Shown one piece after another: positions 21,670 through 31,734 of a stretch of DNA of 64,000 nucleotides. Numbering within the stretch: position 1 is the stretch's first letter; each line of letters opens with the position of its first letter. Source of the stretch: Emiliania huxleyi CCMP1516 (taxonomy: Eukaryota > Haptophyta > Isochrysidales > Noelaerhabdaceae); the NCBI RefSeq assembly GCF_000372725.1, contig NW_005201613.1:168676-232675 (forward strand). Reading direction: 5' to 3'. A program made the position numbers and the translations under genes. Under the pieces are notes generated by a model, which was given only the letters and a program-made list of their open reading frames with translations, did not search any database and had not been told where the DNA came from.

Positions 21670-22518
21670 TCATCTGTCGAGCTCCTCGAGCAGCTGCGGG
21701 CCGGGGGGCAGGGGAGAGGGGGTCGACGAGTTGGAAGAGGAGGCGGCGGCAAAGGGGGTGGGGGGGTGGGGGGGTGGGGGGGTGGGGGGGGTCGCACCTC
21801 TGAGAGAGGTCGCAGCTCGAGCTCTCCGAATGTGTTCTCCCCGCCGTACATCATGTACATGAATCCGTCCGGGTCGCGATGGTTCTCGTAGACGGTCGAC
21901 ATGAGCGCGGCGGTGGGCGGCAGCGTGTTGTTGACAAAGATGAAGATGGCCTTCTCGGGAGGGATCGAGATGCGCTTGCGGATCACGTACACGAACTGGC
22001 CGACCGTCAGGTCCATCGGGATCAGGTACTTTCGCTTGTCCACCTGTGGCGCAGCGCGCAACCAGCGCTCGGGCAGGGGGCAGCGGGGGCGCCGGCCGCG
22101 AGCGAATGGCAGCACCGGCGGGATGTCTGAGCGCGGCTCCTTCTCGCAGATGACGGGGATGCGGTCCGGGTACTTTTCGCGGATCCGCGCCGCCTCCGCC
22201 TGCCGCTTCTCAAACGGGTGGTCCTGCGGCGGGCAGGCGGGTCTTGGCGGGAGGGCAGGCGCCGCAGAGGGGCGGGGGAGACGGAAGGGGGCGGGCGAAT
22301 AGAGCGCGAGCGGCGCGGTACGAGGGGTAGGCTCGTGCGCGGGGAGCAGTCCGGCCCGCTAATTTGCACCACTCAACTCCCGCCAAACCGGCGCGCGAAA
22401 CCAGGGCGGGCAGGGGGGGGCTTGCGGGCCGGGCAGGCGGGGCGGGCTGCGGGGATGGGCTGCGGTCTCTGGGGGCGTGGGGCGCCTTCTTGTAGGCGAA
22501 ATCTGCGCAGCGCGGCAT
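21670..22518 (-). CDS. ATG8: ATG8/LC3 ubiquitin-like autophagy protein
   Basis: ATG8 is conjugated to phosphatidylethanolamine to build autophagosomes. Four exons on the minus strand, 22486-22518, 22116-22223, 21798-22043 and 21670-21693, join perfectly. They give [101 protein letters not shown] and [13 protein letters not shown]. The conserved terminal Gly is followed by a 16-residue extension (ELELRPLSE then LLEELDR) that ATG4 would have to remove. Total 136 residues. The first intron uses a GC donor (aag|gcgccc); the others are GT-AG. The third intron carries a (gggggtg) run on the plus strand at 21757-21790. The small first exon is supported by its match to the family N terminus. Confidence 0.95.
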
Positions 22519-23880
22519 TGCTGATGGCTGTTGACCTGCTGGACGGGAAGGGGTCCCAAGTCGCGGCCGCGACTTGAGAGGTTTTTTCTTTTTCCTTTCT
22601 CGGTGCGAACGAGCCCTTCGAAGCGCGCTTGGTACCCACGCCGACCGGCTGCTCTCGCGGCGCCGAGCTGAGGCCACGTCTCGCGCGCTGCGAGGTGTGT
22701 TTTGGCATGTGAGCGCTGGCAAGAAGCTGGTCTTCCATGTCTATCTACGGACGGCCGCGGGCGTGCGGGCGGGCCCGCCGGGCTGGGCGAAGCTCCGAGC
22801 GGGTCTTCGAGCTCGGCGCCCGCGACGAGCATGGCTCGTCGCTCGACGGGAGCCTGCCCAGTGTGCTCCCGGCACTCTGTACAGCCTCGCCAAGCTCTCT
22901 GGGAAGGCCTGCAGGGCCAGACCGGGCCGCCTCGGGCGCGATATGGCGCGCTGAATAGTATACCATGACTACGAGCTCTCGATCGGGTCGCCAGCAGCGG
23001 GCTTGCGCGGCGCGCTGCTCGACGGCAGGCTGCTCCCCACACTTTCAACAGTGTCTTTTGACTCGTTTCTCTCGCTGCAACCGTTTCCGGGGGCCGGCGC
23101 CGGCCGCCTCGCTTCGCCAGCGCTGACTACGCCTACGACACGCGCATCGGCTCGCCGCCCGCGTCGCCTGCGGCGGGCCAGCGTGGCGCGCCGCTCGTCG
23201 GGAGCGTGCTCAGCAGGCTGTGCAGCGCGAGTTTCTCACTCAGAGCGCCGCTGATGCGGCGTGGGGCCGCCGGCGTCGCTGCTGCCGCGCACGCTGCGCT
23301 GTGGGCGTCACCATCGTGTCCTCGCCGCGTCGCCGACGCCACTTGCCGCTCGCGGCTGCCCTGCCCTTCCCTGCCATCGCGCAAACAAACGCACACACAC
23401 ACAAACACACATTATTAATTATTAATTATTAATCATCGGGCGGCGGCGCGGCGCGGCGGTGGGCGGCGCGGCGCGGCGGCGCGACGAGGCAGCGGGCGGC
23501 GCAGGGCGGGGCGGCGCGGCGGCGGTGGGGTGATTACTTATTTGTTAATTAATTATTAATTAATAATCATCGGGCGGCGGGGCGGCGCGGCGGCGGGCGG
23601 GGCGGAGCGGGGCGGCGCGATACACTCTACATCCTCTACACCCTCCCTCGGAGGCTGCGGTCTCTGGGGCGCCTTTCTTGAACGTACTTTTAGCTCTCTC
23701 TTCTTGTAGCCCCCCGCTACCCAGTCGCATTCGTGCAACGTAGCGGGGGGCCACGACTACGTTTACGAAAACATAAGTAGTCCCGCGAGGTGTGAATTTG
23801 GCGCCCCAGTAGCCCCCTTTCCAAACCTCTGGTTTTTCGGCGCGTCCCAAGAGCGTCCAACCGTATCCAACGCTCGCAAG
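22519..23880 (+). other. Possible upstream exons, internally repeated; unresolved
   Basis: I found no clean gene here. In-frame pieces near 22800-22880 (ARDEHGSSLDGSLPSVLPAL), 22965-23035 (DYELSIGSPAAGLRGALLDG) and 23120-23215 (DYAYDTRIGSPPAS) share a G-x-x-L-x-G-x-L pattern, suggesting an internally repeated protein on the plus strand, perhaps the 5' part of the TIR-like gene. 23404-23620 alternates AT-only (attaattattaatt) and ggcggcgcgg stretches and is low complexity. Confidence 0.3.
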
Positions 23881-25095
23881 TCATCCTCTTCTTCCTCTCG
23901 AGGGGCTACTTCCGCTCCAAGGCTCGCCTCTTCCTCCCACCCCGACTCCAGACCGCACTCTGGCCCTATACCTCCCGCCTCTCCCGCGCCTCAGAACTGC
24001 CTCCGCGAGATCCGCTCGTCGCTCGTGATGGACAAGCCGCTGGTCCTCGTCCAAGAAGCGGACCCTGACAAGGGCGGCGGGACGCTGCAGGCGCTGCGCG
24101 CAGAGTGCCCCGAGGACCTGCAGCCTGACATCTTTGACAAGGACTGGCCGCTCACGATCTGGTATCGCATCGATGAGTTTCAGCTCATCTCGCTCAAGAT
24201 CATCGCCGAGGCGCCGCGCGGGCCACAGCCAGCCGCTCCGCAGTCCTCCCTGTTTCCCACCAACCCCACTTGAACCACAGGCGTTGCTCCTCTGCTCGCC
24301 CAACTATCTCAACCAGACCTCCCTCCCGCTTTGCGTGTCGGGCGAGCCCGAGAGCCAGTCGCTCGCCTTTTCCAAAACCACGGTCTGGGCCTCGCCGGCC
24401 AACGCGGGGGCACTGTGGAGCTGGCCAACGAGATCGCCGCCGCCTTTGCCGATCTCACGATCTCCACCGCCGATGCTCGGCCGGCCACCGCGACGCACAT
24501 GCTGCTCTACCTCAACGAGCACAGCTTCGTTAGCGACGAGCGGCTGGCCGACCAGGTCAAGCAGGCGCGCGAGGACAGGCTGAAGATCGTCATGGCGCAC
24601 GAGAACGACCCGGACCTCGGCGGCTGCCCCTTCTCCAAGTTTTTCGAAACCACGCCGCAGGAGCGATTGTCTCGCATTGACGTTCGTCCTCTCCCCTCCG
24701 CCTGCATCCCTCTCCTCCCAACGCCGCAGGAGCTCATCGCCGGCGGACTCTACAAGGACCTGGCAAAGTCGTGCTTCCCCGGGCGCCACCGCAAGGCGCG
24801 CGCCCTCTCTCCCACAGCTCGCGCATATAGCTTTGTGCCGAGGGGCTGTCCCTCTCCGCAGGTGTCGCTCGTGCTTCTGGCAAAAAGCCTCGGCGCGACC
24901 CCCGCTCGGTCGCGGGCGGATTTGCTTTCAGACAGCATCGCCGAGCGCGGCAGCCTCGCGGGGCGCAGCTTAGGCGGCCTTAGCCGGGTGTTTGCCAAGA
25001 TGAGCAGCCGCAGCTCTGCGGAGGCTCCCCCGCGCGACGGCGCTGGAGGCGAGGCGTCGTCATCGGCATCGGTGCCGGTGCAGCAGCAGGTCTGA
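23881..25095 (+). CDS. Protein with two TIR-like domains (5' end not found)
   Basis: Exon pieces are 23881-23921, 23995-24210, 24281-24660, 24730-24795 and 24862-25095. The first domain reads VILFFLSRGYFRSK/NCLREIRSS, DKPLVLVQEADPDKGG, RIDEFQLISLKIIAEA/ALL, like the TIR pattern in which a hydrophobic strand is followed by S-x-x-Y and C-L-x-E-L. The second reads HMLLYLNEHSFVSDERLADQ, DRLKIVMAHENDPDLGGCPF, GLYKDLAKSCFPGRHRK/VSL. A Ser/Ala/Gly-rich tail follows. Most introns use GC donors; the one at 24661-24729 has GA. The frame is broken once at a run of five G (24406-24410): one more G would restore it. TIR domains either mediate assembly or hydrolyse NAD; I do not see a clear catalytic Glu. 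N terminus unresolved. Confidence 0.6.
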
Positions 25096-25828
25096 TCGGC
25101 TGCGAGGTTGTGCGCAAAGATCCAAAGTGCGGCGCGGCGATGCACCGACACACACGCGACACGGGACTCACACGTTAGTACAAAGAGCTAGCTCGCACAT
25201 GGTCGCATCCCGCGTGGAATGAGCGCGGCCTTGAGCGTTTGGGGAGAGGGGGGGGGGGGGGCTGTCACATGGCTCTTTCTTAGAGGCACCAATACGGTGG
25301 CTGAGGCTGGGGCTGTCGCGCTCGCATTTCTTTTTCTTGTTGCGGTGTGAGGGAGTTCGCTTGTCATAGTATATACTATCTAAAACGGATCTGGTGTCCC
25401 TTGTCTAGAGGGTGCGCAGCGTCCTAATCTGAAATCTGACGATTCTTCAGGCATCGTCAGGCTTCAGTGAGGCCAAACTAACGCGGTGAGTTTATCTGGG
25501 CGGATGTGTGCGAGAACGGTAGAGTACGCGGGAGGCGAGGAGTCACGCGGACCGACTCGTCGGTGACTCTCCTGCACGCGCCGTTTCAGAATTTTTCTCA
25601 GCGGACAGCGACAAGGAGGAGGACACACACGTACTGACGTGGCTGCACGTATGGGAGGTAAAGTTGGCGGCGTCACGCTGCCCGGCTTCCCGGGCAGGTC
25701 GCCGCCGGTCCGCGCCAAAAGAAGATCGGGCTGAGGTTCGCGGCGTGCCACGCGGGCCGTGTCGCAGTCGGACGCGCCGGATTTCTTTTTCATCCCCCGC
25801 CACCCCCTGCCTGACAGCTGACTGTCGG
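25096..25828. other. Intergenic, no feature recognised
   Basis: Apart from a poly-G run near 25245-25260 I see nothing with support between the TIR-like gene and the NCA2 stop. Confidence 0.5.
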
Positions 25829-27252
25829 TCACCCCTCAACCGCGCCGTGCGCACCCAGAGCACGCGCCTGCCTGCTGCTGCGCGAGCGGCGTGCGTCGCC
25901 AAAGTCCGTGTACGCGGCCGAGTCGTGCTCGATGCCGAAGCCGAGCTCCTGCCTCATGCGGCGGGGGGCGCCGGGCGGCCCCGCCTTGAGGAGCAGCGCG
26001 GGCTGCGTCCGGTACATCCGCTGCAGGATGAGCATCTTGTGGTGCACGTCGAAGGTGTCCGACTCGAGGTCGGCGCAGTCCTAATGAGGCAACGACGACC
26101 TAGAGTCAGGGGTGAGTCAAGAGTGTCCGACTCTCGGTCAGCGCGGGCCTCGAAGAGGAGCTGCCGCTCTCCGGCCGAGAGGAGGACGCGGTGCCGCCGC
26201 ACCTTCTGGCGCATCGCGTGCAGCGAGATGACGAGCAGGCCGAGGTCGACCTCGGACAGCACCTGTGAGACCGATTGGCTGGGGATTGAGCAGGCGAGAG
26301 GAGCAAGCCGAGGTCGAGACTCGGAGAGCACCTCTGCGCCGGCGGCGAGCGAGCGGAGGAGGAGCCGCTCCGTATCGCGCAGCACGAGCCGCACCTAACC
26401 AGCGGCTCGAGCGATCCACAGGGATGGGACTGAGGGGCAGCGGCTCTGTGCCGCGCCTGCTTGAGCAGAGAGGCGCGAGAGCGGCGGCGCGAGCGTCGTC
26501 ACTGGATTCGGGTACCGGGTTGGTGGGGTACTGCGTCGACGGTGCGCGAGGGCTACGGCGCCCGGCAGCATCGCCGACATCGTCGCGGTGAGCGAGTTTT
26601 GTGCCATGAGGGTGTCCATCGCGCCCATCTGCACGAGCAATCACCCGAGGTCTACCCGAGATTCCCCGAGATCGCCGCGAGATCGCCCGAGATTACCCGA
26701 GAGCCCCTCCCCTCGCGCCCACCACCTGCACGAGCTCGCGCCGCATGTACTGCGTCTGGATGAGCAGCAGCTGCAGCAGCGGCCCGCGCGCCATCGAGTA
26801 TACGGGCGACTGCATCTGCTGCTCGAAGAGGAGCGACATCGCCTCGAGCTCCGCGGCCTCCGCCTCGTCGGGAGGCATCCTAAGTCCGAAGGTTCCTGGA
26901 AGGCTCCTAGAAGGCTCCTGAGTGAGAAGGGGAGCGAGCTCACCACCGAGGGGCTCCTCCGCCTCGTGCGCGAGTCTCGGGGACTCTCGGGGACTCTCGG
27001 GGACTCTCTCGGGAACTCTCGGGAAATCTCGGGGAATCTGGTGCGGGAAGGGCGCCCGTCCGTGAAGACGGGCGTCGCGCCGTACCCGCTCGCCCACCTG
27101 ACCACACCACCCGGAGTAACGCGGTATGGGTGTCCATGACTGGAGAGGCGCTCCAGCCGAGCGTCGGCTGCTTCGCTCGTGGAATGGCAGCCCACCGAGG
27201 CGCCCGCCGACCCCGCAGAGCCGGTGCCGCACGCGCCGCGCGGGACTATCAC
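25829..27252 (-). CDS. NCA2: NCA2-like mitochondrial membrane protein
   Basis: The family (Nuclear Control of ATPase 2) acts in mitochondria on expression of ATP synthase subunits 6 and 8. In coding order: exons with RMPPDEAEAAELEAMSLLFE, the membrane-proximal PLLQLLLIQTQYMRRELVQ, MGAMDTLMAQNSLTATMSAM LP, then VRLVLRDTERLLLRSLAAGA E, VLSEVDLGLLVISLHAMRQK (exon 26149-26262, exactly 38 codons) and DCADLESDTFDVHHKMLILQ (25829-26080). The LLLIQxQ ... MxxMDxLMxxN ... LP pattern followed by an R-x-V-x-R-x-x-E-R helix is what I recognise as NCA2. Introns are about 68-70 bases; that at 26081-26148 has a GC donor. The N-terminal exons (start near 27252) are less certain. Several introns begin with a copy of the next exon. 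Confidence 0.75.
26640..27050. repeat. Intronic ctcggg/gattaccc repeats in NCA2
   Basis: 26655-26705 holds cccgagattcccc-type units; 26975-27040 holds ctcggggactctcgggaact-type units. Both lie in introns of the NCA2 gene. A related gagattacccgagattacc stretch occurs in ABCG intron 7 (15205-15240). Confidence 0.75.
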
Positions 27253-27595
27253 CTATAGCTTTTGGGGGTGGGGAAGTCCGCCTTTGGTGAGCGAGTAACG
27301 ACGCCGGCGCGAGGAGACGCCGAGAACCTAGAAAGGAACCCGGAAGAGCGTATTCCGGCGCGTGCGCGCGATTCTTTTCGGATGCTGTGCCTTTTGTGGT
27401 GCTAGTTCGTGCCAGTCTGCGCTGTGAGAGGGTCTGCGCCCTTGAATTCCGAGTGTTAGTGCCAGTGCGCGCCAGTCCCGTGCCCTGTGTTGTGCGAGGG
27501 AGTTTTTGTAAAATTCTTTTCGCAGTTCCTTTGTAAAATTCTTTTCGGAACGGCGCGTCCAAAGCGAGCAGCCGGTCAAGGTGTGCAAGACGGGG
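27253..27595. other. Short divergent intergenic region with repeat fragments
   Basis: This separates NCA2 (minus) from the ankyrin-HerA gene (plus), so it should hold both promoters. It contains two ttgtaaaattcttttcg copies (27508-27550) and two ccagt/gcgcgccagt pieces (27410, 27460) related to the 5' edge of dispersed repeat A. I recognise no TATA box. Confidence 0.45.
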
Positions 27596-29917
27596 ATGGA
27601 GCGGGAGCTGCGCGCCGCCTGCCGAGCCGGTAACCTGCAGCGCGTGCAAGAGCTGCACGGGCAGGGCGTGACCCTCACCGCCGCCATCAACAACGGCGTG
27701 CAGCCCATCCACGACGCCGCAGCGGGCGGCCACCTCGACGTCGTGAAGTGGCTGCACGGGCAGGGCGTGCCCCTCACCGCCGCCGACAACGACGGCTGGC
27801 AGCCCATCCACTTCGCCGCTAAGAACGGCCACCTCGATGTCGTGCAGTGGCTCGTCGGGCAGGGCGTGTCCCTCACTGCCGCCACCAACGACGGCCGGCA
27901 GCCCATCCACTTCGCCGCAGCGGGCGGCCGCCTCGACGTCGTGAAGTGGCTGCACGGGCAGGGCGTGCCCCTCACCGCCGCCAACAACGACGGCGGGCAG
28001 CCCATCCACGCCGCCGCACGCTACAGCCACCTCGACCTCGTGAAGTGGCTGCACGGGCAGGGTGCCGATGCTGCGGTGACGGTGACGGGTGGCCCGTTCG
28101 CTGGCGACACGCCAGCCGCCTTGGCTCGCCGCAACGGGCACGGCGACGTCGCCAACTGGCTGGACGGCGTGGGGGGCGGCGAGGGCGGGGGCGGCGAGGG
28201 CGGTGACGAGGGCGGCGGCGGCGAGGGTGGCGGCGGCGAGGGTGGAGACGAGGGCGGCGGCGGGGGCGGCGCGGCTGGAGGCGAGGGCGAGAGCGGCGGC
28301 ATGCCGGACGGCGGCGTGCTCAACGCGCCGCCCCGCCAGCCCCCGCGCAACGCGCCGCAGCCGCCCCCCGCCCCCACCCGCGTGGACTTTGGCACGGTCG
28401 TCGGGAGCCGCGCCAAGGCCTCCATCGCGGTCCCGGACCTCGCTCTCGGCACGCTCCTCATCGGCGACCCCGGCAGCGGCAAGACTTGGCTGCTGAAGCA
28501 GCTCATCGCCTGCTGCGCGGTGCAGCTGACGAGCCTCAAGGAGATCATTGTGCTCGACCTCAAGGGCGACCTCACGCAGATGATCCGCGGCACGGATGTT
28601 GCTTTTGACCAGGACGTGGACGTCTGCGTCTACACGGTCGGCTCCGACATGGGGCTGCCCGGCACACTCAGCCCCTTCAACCGCACGCTCGAGCTCAACT
28701 CGTTCGACCTCACGACGCGCGAGGGCAAGAGCGGCTTCTTCATCCTTGCCACGGACGTTGCGGCCGACGTCCTGAGCGGCACGGTCTGCCTCGACAAGAC
28801 GGGCAACGCGCGGCTCGAGGGCGGCTTCGACATGCCGACCGCGCGGAACGCGAGCGGCGCCTACGGCGTGCGCGCCGCCGACGACAAGAAGATCGCCTCG
28901 GCGCTCATCGACTCGGTGTGCAAGGTCTTCTTCAAGTGCAAGGAGGCCGGCGGAAGCGTGCCCACGTCGTTCGAGCAGCTGCTGCGCGAGCTCAACCAGG
29001 CCGACCAGCCGTACGTCGGCGCCACCGACAACCGGCGGGACGCGCGGCCGATTGTGATGGGTCCGGTCAGCCAGGAGGACCTCGACGCGGTCAAGCGCGA
29101 GATCGAGGTGCGCATGGACCCGTCGGGCGGCCTCGAGCTGCTGTACCAGCCGATCAAGGGCAACGAGGCGGCCCCATCCGACGACGACGTGTACCCGCTC
29201 GACGCCTCGACCTTCTGCGGGCCGCGCGAGGCGGGCAAGCGCGTCAAGCTGTCCATCGTCAACCTGGCGCTCCTCGGCAACGGCTACGGCGCCGAGACGA
29301 TGCGCAAGCTCGTCGCCTCGACCGTGCTGCGCCGCATCGAGGGCCACGCCAGCGAGGGCACCGGCACGCAGGCCGCGCCCGAGACGATGGTCGTGGTCGA
29401 CGAGGCGCACATGGTCATGCCCAACGTGGGCCAGACGCAGTCCGGCGACGCCGTCACGTCGACGGCGATGGCGAAGCGGCTGCTGCAGCTGCACCGCGAC
29501 AAGGGCTTCCCGCTGGTCATCGCGACGCAGCGGCCGGCCGACCTGGACAAGAACCTGCGCGGCATGATCACCGGCACGCGGCTCATCGGCAAGCTCGAGG
29601 GCACCGACAAGGACCGCAAGGACCTCATCGACACTGTGGTCAAGAACACGGACCACAACAAGAGCTTCCGCGACAAGATGAAGACGCTCCAGCCGCGCCA
29701 GTTCATCCACATCGCCTCGGGCGGCTCCGACGCGCTGCAGGTGGTCGAGTCGGGCCAGCTGAAGCGCCTGCACGAGTCGTCGGCCGCGTGGGTCAAGGGC
29801 TTCTCGCCGCAGCACCCGCTCGCGGCGCACGACGAGGAGCGCCGTGCCAAGCGCGCGCGCGCGCAGCGGTACCGCGGGCTCATTGGGCCGGTAGCACAGC
29901 ACCTCTCTCACTTTTGA
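27596..29917 (+). CDS. Ankyrin-repeat protein fused to a HerA/VirB4-like ATPase, intronless
   Basis: The single 773-codon exon starts at the ATG at 27596. Residues about 5-185 are five to six ankyrin repeats with very similar units (GGHLDVVKWLHGQGVPLTAA). A Gly/Glu-rich linker (about 190-245) and Pro-rich hinge follow. The C-terminal half is a P-loop ATPase of the HerA/FtsK type: Walker A GDPGSGKT (about residues 288-295), then KEIIVLDLKGDLTQM, a long insert, Walker B TMVVVDEAHMVMP (about 597-609), and the sensor ATQRPADLDKNLRGMITG with RLIGKLEG. Such ATPases pump DNA or drive DNA end processing in prokaryotes; some act in phage defence. Lack of introns between intron-rich neighbours suggests recent gain by transfer or retroposition. 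The cellular role is unknown; no targeting signal is visible. Confidence 0.88.
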   Translation: MERELRAACRAGNLQRVQELHGQGVTLTAAINNGVQPIHDAAAGGHLDVVKWLHGQGVPLTAADNDGWQPIHFAAKNGHLDVVQWLVGQGVSLTAATNDGRQPIHFAAAGGRLDVVKWLHGQGVPLTAANNDGGQPIHAAARYSHLDLVKWLHGQGADAAVTVTGGPFAGDTPAALARRNGHGDVANWLDGVGGGEGGGGEGGDEGGGGEGGGGEGGDEGGGGGGAAGGEGESGGMPDGGVLNAPPRQPPRNAPQPPPAPTRVDFGTVVGSRAKASIAVPDLALGTLLIGDPGSGKTWLLKQLIACCAVQLTSLKEIIVLDLKGDLTQMIRGTDVAFDQDVDVCVYTVGSDMGLPGTLSPFNRTLELNSFDLTTREGKSGFFILATDVAADVLSGTVCLDKTGNARLEGGFDMPTARNASGAYGVRAADDKKIASALIDSVCKVFFKCKEAGGSVPTSFEQLLRELNQADQPYVGATDNRRDARPIVMGPVSQEDLDAVKREIEVRMDPSGGLELLYQPIKGNEAAPSDDDVYPLDASTFCGPREAGKRVKLSIVNLALLGNGYGAETMRKLVASTVLRRIEGHASEGTGTQAAPETMVVVDEAHMVMPNVGQTQSGDAVTSTAMAKRLLQLHRDKGFPLVIATQRPADLDKNLRGMITGTRLIGKLEGTDKDRKDLIDTVVKNTDHNKSFRDKMKTLQPRQFIHIASGGSDALQVVESGQLKRLHESSAAWVKGFSPQHPLAAHDEERRAKRARAQRYRGLIGPVAQHLSHF

Positions 29918-30401
29918 CCGCATGCCAGCGAGCAGTGTGTGCAACGCATGAGCGCCGTACTACGTACCATCGTGTGGGGGAGCGTACGTACCATCATGTG
30001 GGGTCTCGTACGAGTAGTATAGTACACAGAGCAGATAGTGGGTGCGGCTGTGTGGGGTCTGGTACAGTTCAGACCTCTCTTTTTTGGAGGAGCTTCAGTG
30101 AGCAAGGGCGTTGGTCTGTGATGTGCGCATTTGTGTTCGTACGGTATGCATGCGCCATGCGGTAGAACGTAGATCGGTAGATCGCGCCACATGTCGCAGA
30201 CGCACATGCGGCCCTCAGAAGTCAGAGCCGAGAGCGACCGGGGTACGGTAGCCCCCGCCGCAGCGCACGCGCTCTTGGCAGCCGCGCCGGACGTCCCGCG
30301 CTCTATGTACGCATGCGTGAGCTGTGCCGGCCGGGTACTGGGTTGCCCGTTGGCGGTGCGCGGGTGCGGGCCGCGAAACTAACTCGGTATTACGTCTACC
30401 A
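29918..30401. other. Intergenic, short local repeats only
   Basis: A cgtaccat(c/a)(g/a)tgtgggg unit occurs twice at 29964-30005, with a third tgtggggtctggtac version at 30050. No gene seen. Confidence 0.55.
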
Positions 30402-30839
30402 TTAAGTAAGCATTATCACAGCACACGCTGGTCTCTCAGCCAGTGCGCGCCACTCTCGTGCCCCAGAGAGATTGTACAATTCGTGCACGCTTTTCTTGTT
30501 TCCTGTGTTAGAAAGAAAAGAAAGAAAGAAAACGTACAACAAAAGTGGAATGGCAGCAACGGGGAGCGGCAGCGTGGTCGGAGGCGGGACGGCGCCGAAG
30601 TGCTGCGCGGTGAGGCCCTCGGCCAGCGCCCAGTAGCTCGGCGTGGTGGCCAGCCCTGGCGTGTAGCTGGCGATGGCGACGAGCTGCCCGAGGTGGTTGA
30701 AGAGGGGCTTGCCGCTGTCGCCAAAGGTGAGGGCCAGCTCATCGGACTTGACGAGGCCGCGGGCAGCGTAGACGCGCCCTGCGGACTCGTGGTAGCGCTG
30801 GCAAACGTCGGTGTAGCCCTCGGTGAAGGCGACGTCGGC
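30402..30839 (-). pseudogene. C-terminal fragment of a trypsin-like serine protease
   Basis: From an acceptor-like cgacag at 30840 the minus strand reads ADVAFTEGYTDVCQRYHES, AARGLVKSDELALT, FGDSGKPLFNHLGQLVAIAS YTPG and ALAEGLTAQHF. GDSG plus the following PL and VAIASY strand are the nucleophile region of S1 peptidases (here GDSGK rather than GDSGG). No exon with the catalytic His or Asp was found upstream, so this is probably a remnant or a gene whose 5' exons I missed. Downstream the frame runs into the A/G tract of dispersed repeat A (about 30510-30530). Confidence 0.55.
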
Positions 30840-31189
30840 CTGTCGAGAGCAGACCGATTCCTCAGCAGGGAGGCGGGAGTTACCGAGCAGGGGTGCCGAG
30901 AGGATTGAGCTGTGCTTTCGTCGGGCCGACGAACATACGCGCGCGGCGCCAGGAATACCGCTGGTCTCTCTTGCCCGCTCGCGCCGGTGCGTCTGCCCAG
31001 ACATCTCTCATCGCGGGGTGTGGCCTCTCTTAGCGGCGCCCCACCCACCCCACTCGGTCGCGCGAACCAGCAACGCGTGTCGCGGCTCGCCCCACCAAGC
31101 GAGCGTCGCCGCCGCTGCATGATGACGCGCAAGGCTTGCAACCATGCAGAATGAATTCGTGCGAGCCGCCGAGCAGGGTGCGCGCTGCC

Positions 31190-31265
31190 ACCACCACAAT
31201 GATGTGTGAGTGTTAGAGTTGTTTGGTATTGCTAAGAATCTCTCTCTAGGGATTTTATTCTCGGC
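31190..31265. repeat. Dispersed repeat B2, copy 1
   Basis: gtgtgagtgttagagttgtt followed by tggtattgctaagaatctctctc is found inverted at 63448-63500, directly beside the inverted copy of repeat B. The combined element is therefore about 140 bases there. Confidence 0.85.
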
Positions 31266-31734
31266 CGGAAGTGCGCGGCTCAACTTCTAATAAATTGTGC
31301 CATGTGTATCCGGACGCGGGCAGCACGGAACCGATTTTTATTCGGCGCAGACCCCTCCTTCCTGAGTCACCAGAAAATCCCAACGATCCTCGAGCGGAGG
31401 CCGCCTTAGCCACTTTTCCGGCCTCTCCGGAGAATCGGAGAGAATGGCTACCAAAGCCCAGCATGGCACCCGCGGGCAAAGCTGCCCCCAGGTCCCTAGA
31501 GCCCATGGGCATTCCCAAAGGATATGTCAGCGTGAGGTGAGAGCGCAACGGTTGGGGCTCTCACCAGCCCCTCAAAGTCGGGCCTCTCGGGAGGCGGTCA
31601 GACTCAGAGGGGCGGGCAAGGGCACGTGGGAGAAGGGTCAGCTCGCAACGAATCTCGCCGGCCTCACCGGCCCACACCGCCCTCACTTTGGCATGCCCCT
31701 ATGCCAGTTCGCACCTGTGTCGAGCCTGTCTGCT

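Noticed and set aside
22519..23880. Confident gene call upstream of the TIR-like gene
   Set aside because: The repeated GxxLxGxL pieces are suggestive, but frames and splice sites could not be joined. It is left as an unresolved region.
26693..29944. 1083-codon minus-strand open frame
   Set aside because: It is the antisense shadow of the ankyrin-HerA gene (GC-rich third positions keep the opposite strand open) fused to part of the NCA2 exons.
31255..31548. A 97-codon minus-strand frame with GFSGDSGRRGL
   Set aside because: GDSG here is a chance match in Arg/Gly-rich text. It lacks any serine-protease context, unlike 30402-30839.
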